Assembly: GCF_000499845.2 (NCBI RefSeq)
Contig: NC_023754.2
Location: forward strand, 8,162,403 to 8,226,402
DNA: 64,000 nt
From: Phaseolus vulgaris
Taxonomy: Eukaryota; Streptophyta; Magnoliopsida; Fabales; Fabaceae
Direction: 5' to 3'
Within the stretch, counting starts at the first letter, position 1. Each line of letters opens with the position of its first letter. The position numbers were made by a program, and so were the translations under genes. Of this stretch, positions 56,685-64,000 are shown piece after piece. The notes beneath the pieces were generated by a model. It had not been told where the DNA came from. It did no database searches and saw only the letters and a program-made list of their open reading frames with translations.

Positions 56685-57110
56685 GTATTAATGGTAAAGA
56701 AAGGAAATGGTAAGTGGAGAATGTGCATTGATTATACTGATCTGAACAAAGCTTGTCCTAAGGATACATATCCTCTCCCGAATATTGACCGATTTGTTGA
56801 AATGCATCGGGATTTGAGCTTCTTAGTTTCCTCAATGCATATTCGAGGTACAATGAGATCAGAGTGTATCATCCTGATGAAGACCAAACAACATTCATGA
56901 TCTAAGGAGCTTATTATTGCCATAAATTCATCCCATTCAGCCTAAAAAGTGGTGGAACCACTTACTAACATTTGATGGATAAAGTCCTTGCAGATCTCAT
57001 CGAATCTACCATGGAGGTTTATGTGGATGACATGCTCATCAAGTAAACATCAACAGAGAATCATCCAGTTGATCTGGAGAAGGTGTTCAATACATTAGTA
57101 TTATAGAAGT
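56685..57110 (+). pseudogene. Tat-type gypsy reverse transcriptase fragment
   Basis: '[20 protein letters not shown]', '[12 protein letters not shown]', then after frameshifts 'KFIPFSLKSGG' and 'STMEVYVDDMLIK' (catalytic YVDD near 57020-57031). Both ends are truncated. The YVDD-bearing frame is separated by indels from the N-terminal part. Confidence 0.85.
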
Positions 57111-58343
57111 AGAGTCAAAAGTTAATGGGTGGATGTCAATGAATTTCTAGCATGAGTTATGTTGAACATATGGTAATTGTAGATACTTGGTTGTGTAGTA
57201 CATGAAATGTTATGATTATATTCACTGAATTGGATGAAGTGAGTTGCTTTAGGTGTTATGATATAAATTAAGGAGATATGAAAATATTATTGAATGATTA
57301 TTATTTATTGAAGTGCATTGAAAAATTTAAAAGTACTAGTTTTTCTTGTTTTCTTATCTGTGATTGTTTTTTTTAAAACATGTGATGATCGTGCTTTATA
57401 CGTAAACAAGGAGTATAAGTAATGGATCTTAACATTGAGGAGTTGATGAGTTAGTAAAAAAAAATTAGAAATCTTTTGTTTAATACATATATATTTGAAA
57501 ATTCTTATATAAAAGAAGAATATTGTGAATATATATACCTATATATTAAATAGTATGAAATGAATATTTGGAATAATTAAAATGAGGATGTTATATATTT
57601 TATTCTCTATACTTAATAAAATATTTTTAATTAGTTGAAATAAATAACTATATATAGTTTTTAAATAGAACACTATAATATCAACATCAACTAGTAAATA
57701 AAAATGGTTTTACTAAAATGTTTTTAACTCTTCAATTTATTATTTGATTCTCTAAACCTAATAAAATAATTTTAATTAGTCTAAATAAATAACTATATTA
57801 TATTTTTTTTCAGAAAGACAGGACATTACAAAATCAATTAGTAAATAGAAAAGGTTTCACTAAAATGTTCTTAAAAACTCTTCTTCAATTCATTATTTAA
57901 TGATGCATATTTAAATACAAAATTATTGCGAATTTTCTGTAATTACACCTAGCCGTGCATGTCTTGTACTTTTATGAATGAATGAGATATTATGAATTAG
58001 TCTCTAATATAATTTGTTACCAACTTGCCATGTAATAATAATTGCGTAATAATATTCTCTACCTAATTGATTTATAACATACCATGCACCATGGATTAAT
58101 ATATACCCTAACGTATAATTATACAACATTTACAAAATTTAAGTATTTATTTTAAGTAACATTAAAATAAAATTATAATTATTTGATTAAAAAAATAAAA
58201 AGACAATCAGTTTAAAAAATCATAAAAAAAAACTTAAACGACACATATTACTAGTTTGTTTAAACTTAAATTTAAATGTTTTGGAAACAAAAAAAACTTT
58301 TTAAAATGATTTCTTACTTAAAAGATCGATAAAGTTTACTTAT
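57111..58343. other. Gene-free AT-rich region
   Basis: No coding signal. Includes two related stretches (about 57590-57720 and 57730-57870) with CTAAAATGTTTTTAACTCTTC-like and AATAACTATAT blocks in the same order, suggesting a small direct duplication of roughly 135 bp. Confidence 0.45.
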
Positions 58344-59099
58344 TGTACTAGACCAGAGCGTTGGACTCGGTGCTCAGGTGATCGGACATCGACATCTGTG
58401 TGAAGCAGGTCAGCTCGGTGGTCTGGTCGAGTTAATGGGTCACGTAAGTGGATCCCAGGAATGCGTGTGTTGAAATCCATATATATGTAAGGCCTGATCA
58501 GCGAGAAAGTGCATGTGGTGTGTATAGTACATTCGGGTATAGTACAAGTAAATATCCCGTAAAGACGCCTAGGCCCAAGAGTGCTAGGATTTTTGGGGAT
58601 AAGCCGCATGCATGATATGTGAAGGCTAGTACGCCTACAGTAAACAGATGGGTCCCATGATGCTGGTACATGAGTTGGTACCTGGCGGCCATGCTATTAA
58701 GATTATGCATTCCAAGGAGAGAGATTATGTGCGGTTGTTGTACTAAGATTGTGCACATTGTAACAGACTTTCCTCCCATGAAACCTACTTTCACTTGAGA
58801 TAAGGTTCTTGTGAGAGAAGGGTTGTTACAAGAAGTAACCTAAAAGTAGTCTATAAAAGGGACTTGAGATCCCCAGTAAAGGTACATCGTTTTTAAGACT
58901 GAAACTACTTGCTTATTTACTCATTACTTCTTAGCGCAGTACAACTTGATCGTCGAAGTGCAATCAACAAGTAAGGTCCCCTCTGTTTCAAACGGAGTCG
59001 CGTCCAACATCCCAGGAAAAGAGCAAATTTTAGTAGAGGCAGACGGAGTCACAACCTGTTCCCAGAATCAACTGGCGACCAGGTCAACCAACAAGAACA
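58344..59099 (+). mobile_element. Solo LTR, family C, uninterrupted copy
   Basis: Begins TGTACTAGACC and ends CCAACAAGAACA (756 bp). Perfect 5-bp target duplication CTTAT at 58339-58343 and 59100-59104. Matches 10767-12557 once the nested LTR there is removed. TATA-like CTATAAAAGGGACTTGAG near 58851. Confidence 0.92.
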
Positions 59100-59104
59100 C
59101 TTAT

Positions 59105-60840
59105 TAAAAAACAAAAAATTAATTAAGTTTTAAGCATTTGAGAGTTTTTAGTTAATTTTTTTATTAAAAATTATGTTTTATTAATTACTTAAATTTATAT
59201 ATTTTTTAATTGAGTCTTTGTTATTTGATTTTATTGTTGGCTAGAGTAATATGAGACTATTATTAGAACAACTCGCTATAGAATGAGCGTTGAATACAAT
59301 CTTGAACTCTTTTTTCATAAAACTAGACTATGTATAAGCAACACAAACTATACAAGAAATTTTATACTAGTTCATCCAAACACGAGTTACGTTCAACTGT
59401 CCCTTAATTAAATTGTTCAAGAGGTTTCACTAATTAATTTAATTACAATGAGTACACCAATCACTCTTGGTTATAGAGAGTACACAAATTACTCGGTTCA
59501 AGAGTCCTAACCTTCCCTTAAGATTAAGACCTTACAAAAAAAAAAGAGAGAATAAAAACAACTTTGAGAAAAACAATTTTAGCTCTCTGGGTTTACTTCA
59601 CGTTTGTGAAGAATTGCAATAGTTTTGCACACCCACAAAAAATACTTAATATTATATGAGCACTAAAAGATAGAAAGAGTTGTATATACTAATTATGTGT
59701 TATTTTTTTTTTCATCTTGGGTCCTTTTTATAGCTTCTACAAAAGAATGTAGCAGTAAGACTCCGTAAAAGGGACAATCCTAACTCTACCGATATTTTGA
59801 AATCATATAGATGAAGAAATATCAGGTGGTGCGAGTTGAAGGAGGTTTATATGATTGAGTTTGAGGTTTGAAAGAATTGATCAGAGCAGATAATTTGGAT
59901 TTACCCGTATATGAGGATGAATTTGCACAGGGGAGATTATATTCTGATGAGAACATGGTCACATGACAGGTGCAAATCTTTAAGTGTTAAATACACATAT
60001 CTTCTAAAAATAGAGTCACAGTCTATATATTGATGTTAGTAAATTTTTGGCTTGAGTGGTGTGAAATCTGAAATAATTATCAACTTGCTTGTTTGTGAAT
60101 AATGATTATAGACTATGGAGGATATATAATGATTAATATGGTTGTGAATGAATTATCTTAAATTCAAAATTTTGTTGGAAGTTTTACAACTGCTAATTTA
60201 ACCAGTTATTTATGTTGTATTTGTTTCAAAATATAATGTTATAGGTGATAAACTCCACTTTGAATTGATGGAGTATTTTGTCTTGTTTTAATATTTTGTT
60301 TTAAAAATGTGTAAATATTTTAAATTTTCTATAAAAAGGGATATATTTTAAAATATTATATAAATAATATATATATATATATATATAAATATTTAATTAG
60401 ATATATGTAGTATTTAGATCTGATAAATATGGATTTTCCATGCTATCCACATATTCTATAAATATTCAAGTTTTTTCAGCGTGTCATGCGTGCTTCGTCA
60501 TGCTTGAAAATGATTGTCAATTGAATCCGAAAATATTAACTTGCCGCTAAAATTCATGATAGTTCAGAAAATAAGTTATTGGCTTAAGTTAGGGCGGTTA
60601 CAAAGGTAATTTTCATTGCAAAAATTATTGGATATTTTTTAATTTAGTTTTTAAAAATTTAATAGTTTTTAATAATTATTTTATGATTTAATATAATTTC
60701 TTTCGCTAAATATATGGTCACGATATTATTATAATTTAGATTTATTGTTTATATCACTATCACATGTAATTTTTGTTAAAAAAGTTAATTTTAACTAATA
60801 ATATACCATTAATGATTTATATAAGTGTTCTGCTTTAATC
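59105..60840. other. Unassigned region
   Basis: AT-rich. 59280-59720 has a CAAACACGAGTTACG-type stretch reminiscent of an antisense LTR leader. 59870-59985 has a short open stretch reading 'LKELIRADNLDLPVYEDEF' that I cannot assign. An (AT)n tract lies at about 60367-60387. Confidence 0.35.
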
Positions 60841-60844
60841 TTAT

Positions 60845-62573
60845 TACTGTTAATTTGACATACAACAATCAAGCAGAGTATGAGGCGCTGATCGCCGGAA
60901 TTTTGCTGGTCAAGGAAATGGGAGCTAGGGTGCTGATGGCTAAGAGTGACTCGCTGCTAGTCACAGGGCAAGTAACAGGCGAGTTCCAGGCTAAAGATCC
61001 ACAAATGGCGGCTTACTTGGCGTATGTGCAGGAATTGAAGAGTTCCTTTGCCTCTTTTGAAGTAGTACATGTGCCCTGAGAGCAGAATGCCCGAGCTGAC
61101 TTGCTTGCTAAGCTCGCCAGCTCAGGCAAGGGGGGTAGGCAGAGGACGGTGATTCAAGAAACTCTGAAGACGCCAAGGGCATTTGTAGCAGATCACCTGG
61201 TCCTTCAAATAAGCAAGTCGACGGAGAGAGCAGCGAGAAGCCATAAGTCCTTGACGCAAGAAACTCTGAGATCGCCGAGAGTTAGAGCATGTCGAAGAGA
61301 GAAGGTGAATGTGATGCAGGTCTGCGCCACCCATGAGCCAGACACTTGGATAACACAGTACAAGCGGTGCCTGGCAGACGGCCTCCTTCCGCTGGATCCG
61401 ACAGAAGCTAGGAAGGTAAAGAAAAATTCCAGCAAATATACGTTGATTGATGGCGATCTGTACAGGTTTGGGTTCACTCACCCACTCCTGGAATGCCTAC
61501 ACGGCAAGAAGTGCACGAGGATCATGGCAGAGCTCCACGAGGGTATATGCGGAAGCCGCGTCGGGGGTCGAGCTCTGGCCGCGAGGACTCTCCGAGCCGG
61601 CTACTACTGGCCATCCATGAGAGAAGATTGTAAGAAATATGCCCAATGTTGTAAACAATGCCAGCAGCACGCCGATTGGCATAAGGCGCCTCCCGAGGAG
61701 TTGAAGTCGATCTATAGCCCTTGGCCGTTTCACACTTGGGGAATCGACATCCTGGGACCTTTCCCGCTGGCGATCAGGCAGATGAAGTACTTGGTGGTGG
61801 CGATTGAGTATTTCACCAAGTGGATTGAAGCAGAACCAGTGGCCCAGATCACCGCACACAAGATCGAAGGTTTTGTATGGAAGAACATCGTGTGCCGGTT
61901 TGGAGTGCCTAAACGCCTGGTGTCAGATAATGGGACGCAGTTTGCAAGCCACCTGTTGAAGAAGCTTTGCGAAGGGGTGGGAATTCAACAAGTGTTTGCA
62001 TCCGTCGAGCACCCTCAGACAAATGGCCAGGTGGAGTCAGCTAATCGGGTGTTGTTGAGAGGTTTGAAGAGAAGGCTTGAGAAAGCCAAGGGAAGTTGGG
62101 CTGAGGAGGTGCCCCGTATAGTCTGGGCGTACCACACCACCGAGCAGTCAGGAACCCATGAGACCCCGTTCAGCTTGGTCTATGGGTGTGATGCCGTGAT
62201 TCCGGTGGAGATCCAGGAGAGCTCGCCGAGATTCCAGAACTTCGTAGAGGAAGACTCGAATGAAGAAAGAAGGCTGAACCTGGATCTGCTGGAAGAGGTC
62301 AGGGAAGAGGCGAGGTTGAAAGCTGAAGCTGTGAAGAGAAGGGTTGAACGAAGATACAACTCAAAGGTGATGCCAAGGCAGTTTAGAGAGGGCGACTTGG
62401 TGATGAGGAAGGCCCACCAGTACGAGATGGAGAATAAACTGTCACCCAAGTGGACTGGACCGTTCAGAATAACCGAGGCGCTCGGGAACGGAGCCTACCG
62501 CTTAGAGACGTTGGAAGGAGGGGCGATTCCTCGCACCTGGAACGCCACACACCTGAAGTTGTACTATAGTTAA
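60845..62573 (+). pseudogene. Tat-type gypsy RNase H-integrase, integrase intact, 5'-truncated
   Basis: Begins inside an RNase H domain ('NNQAEYEALIAG', 'GARVLMAKSDSLLV'), with a single TGA at 61078 before 'EQNARADLLAKLA'. From 61101 the frame is open for 490 codons. Numbered from 61101: the zinc-binding H2C2 module with 'ELHEGICG' and 'CCKQCQQH', then the DDE core D216 ('WGIDILGPFP'), D276 ('VSDNGTQF') and E312 ('NGQVESANR'), spacing D-59-D-35-E. The C-terminal 'KLSPKWTGPFRI' and 'TWNATHLKLYYS' complete it. The family joins retrotransposon cDNA to host DNA. Gag, protease and RT are missing upstream (abrupt edge near 60845), so the element is not autonomous as seen. Confidence 0.88.
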
Positions 62574-63853
62574 AAGCGTTGTAAGTAAAGACAAACACAA
62601 ATGTTATATTACAATGTCTCTGATGAAACAGTTTCCAGGGGGCACTCTTTTTTCCCTAAGGAGGGTTTTTAATAAGGCCACCCAATAAAAGAAGAGTTTT
62701 CGAAGTATAAGGCGTTTTCAGTTTGCATGTTTGCTGTTTTCCGAAAGTTTTGAAGAAAGACCTTGTCACTTATAAGTGATTTAAGGCAAGAAAAGACATA
62801 TCGCATGCTTTCAGTTAAAGTTTTTAAGTCCTCATCGTTTTTCGGCGATTGGAGGCACCAGTTAAAGTTTTAAAGTTCTCATCGTCTTTCGGCGATCGGA
62901 GGCACCAGATTAAAGACCTCCTCGCCGTCGAGCGAGTGCAGGCGAGAAAGAGAAAGGTCCTCAGTGCATCCAGGGGGGAGGAGATGTACACCCTGGGCAA
63001 GTTGAGGAACCAGATAAAGTCTTTCTCGCCGTTGAGCGAGCTAAGGCCAATTAAAGACCTCCTCGCCGTCGAGCGAGTGCAGGCGAGAAAGAGAAAGGTC
63101 CTCAGTGCATCCAGGGGGGAGGAGATGTATACCCTGGGCAAGTTGAGGCACCAAATAAAGACCTTCTCGCCGATGAGCGAGTTCAGGCGGGTTAAAGACC
63201 TTCTCGCTTACATGCGAGCTTAGGCAAGATAAAATCCTTCTCGTCTCGAACGAGTTCAGGTATGGCGTAGAGGGTGGAAGAAGTTTGGAAGGTGGCTAAG
63301 GTAGGTTCGAAGAGAACACCTAGTCAGCCGGTCTTTGTTCTGAAGTCCAGGAGGGTAAAGAGAGATCCCTAAAGGCGTCTCTGCCCCCATGCAAAGAAAC
63401 GATTGCCAAAGCATGAGGCTAGGAAAAGCTAATGTTACCAAGAGTTCTTGGCGATCGGGAAAAGTTCAAACAACGACGAGAAGGTTAAAAGACTTGTTTG
63501 ATGAAGCAGGTCGAGTGGGACGGTGTTCGAGCCAATAACTGAGTTACGGTTCGTTGCTTGAAAGGTATTCTTACAATAAGGTTAGTTGCCTTAAGAGTAC
63601 AAGTTGCTTAAAGTGGTTGTTGCTTAAGTTTGAAGCGGTTCGAAGCAGTTAAGTCAAAAGTCATATTCGCAAATCGTTAAGTTAAACCCGACAAAGTTAA
63701 ACATGCAAAGAAGGTTAAAGCGCTTAAAGAAGTCAGGAGAGTGAATACCCAAACTTTGTCATTGAGATAAGTATTTGTTAAAGGCATACATACAGGAGTT
63801 TTTACAGAATAATACAAGGGAAATCATAAAAGTAGCAGATGAAGTGGAGTTGA
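62574..63853 (+). other. 3' noncoding region of the Tat-type element
   Basis: Between the integrase stop and the antisense ORF. Holds the 141-bp repeats and many CTCGCC/GAGCGAG inverted short motifs. Apparent ORFs here, on either strand, are read-through of the repeats. Confidence 0.65.
62911..63200. repeat. 141-bp tandem repeat, about two copies
   Basis: AGACCTCCTCGCCGTCGAGC begins at about 62914 and 63055. The two units are almost identical over about 110 bp, including AGAAAGGTCCTCAGTGCATC and GATGTAYACCCTGGGCAAG. Shorter diverged pieces flank them on both sides (62860-62910 and 63160-63250). Confidence 0.9.
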
Positions 63854-64000
63854 TTAGTCTTCAGCAGGAACGACTTTTCCATCTACTACTTCATTGTTCA
63901 GCGACACCAGGCTGAGATCCAGATCGGGAAATAGGCAAGCGAATTGTTCCCGCGCAGCTTCGAATCCAGCAGCCAGAATCTGAGCAGAATTTAGCTTGAG
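63854..64000 (-). CDS. C-terminus of an antisense ORF in the Tat-type element (partial)
   Basis: On the minus strand the frame enters from the right edge and reads 'LKLNSAQILAAGFEAAREQF', then 'CLFPDLDLSLVSLNNEVVDG' and 'KVVPAED', ending at TAA (63854-63856). It lies opposite to pol and 1.3 kb after the integrase, where Tat-lineage elements can carry an antisense ORF. It is probably the same kind of protein as the plus-strand ORF at 29815-31662, whose own C-terminus is lost, so the two cannot be compared directly here. No lesion in the 48 codons seen. Confidence 0.6.
   Translation of the reverse strand, partial: LKLNSAQILAAGFEAAREQFACLFPDLDLSLVSLNNEVVDGKVVPAED

Noticed and set aside
61122..61859. 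Minus-strand open frames of 90-120 codons
   Set aside because: Shadows of the intact integrase frame on the plus strand.
62824..63223. 105- and 124-codon frames with internal protein repeats
   Set aside because: They are read-through of the 141-bp DNA tandem repeat. There is no start context and no family resemblance.
62911..63250. CRISPR-like array
   Set aside because: The repeats are 141 bp and contiguous, with no spacers, in plant retrotransposon DNA.

Overview
This is plant nuclear DNA: AT-rich, full of nested LTR retrotransposons, with genes split by introns. It is most likely a papilionoid legume. That placement is an inference from the look of the SIRE/Maximus-type, Tat-type and TRIM repeats and from the plant-type UGT85 and apyrase genes; no search was run. 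Only two host genes are visible, both on the minus strand.

Host gene 1 (about 6.2-26.3 kb) is a member of the GDA1/CD39 apyrase family. Six exons splice cleanly into 389 residues, and the C-terminal exons must lie beyond the left edge. The usual nucleotide-binding and catalytic motifs (ACR1, ACR2 and the ACR3 glutamate) are replaced, while ACR4 and the cysteines remain, so it looks like a pseudoenzyme. Its introns carry most of the transposon load of the left third. Host gene 2 (35.4-39.5 kb) is an apparently intact two-exon UDP-glycosyltransferase of the UGT85 type (481 residues).

Layout: 0-6 kb, Tat-type gypsy LTRs and gag, a broken Copia with a doubled 3' end, and a chromodomain integrase tail. 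6-26 kb, the apyrase gene, with two main Copia elements, two TRIMs, an LTR nested inside another LTR and a hAT-like element in its introns. 26.7-28.5 kb, a transposon fragment with 192-bp tandem repeats. 28.5-34.1 kb, a minus-strand Tat-type element that has lost pol but keeps gag and an antisense ORF. 34-39.6 kb, the UGT gene. 39.8-46.4 kb, a hAT-like element split by two solo LTRs, followed by a tandem segmental duplication. 46.4-51.2 kb, AT-rich DNA with no gene seen. 51-60.8 kb, solo LTRs, a Transposase_24-type pseudogene and a gypsy RT fragment. 60.8-64 kb, a Tat-type element with an intact integrase, 141-bp repeats and the end of an antisense ORF.

There is no operon-like organisation. 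Apart from the two host genes, essentially everything recognisable is mobile-element DNA. Five LTR insertions and one hAT-like insertion keep perfect target-site duplications, which lets their borders be set to the base and the order of insertion be read.
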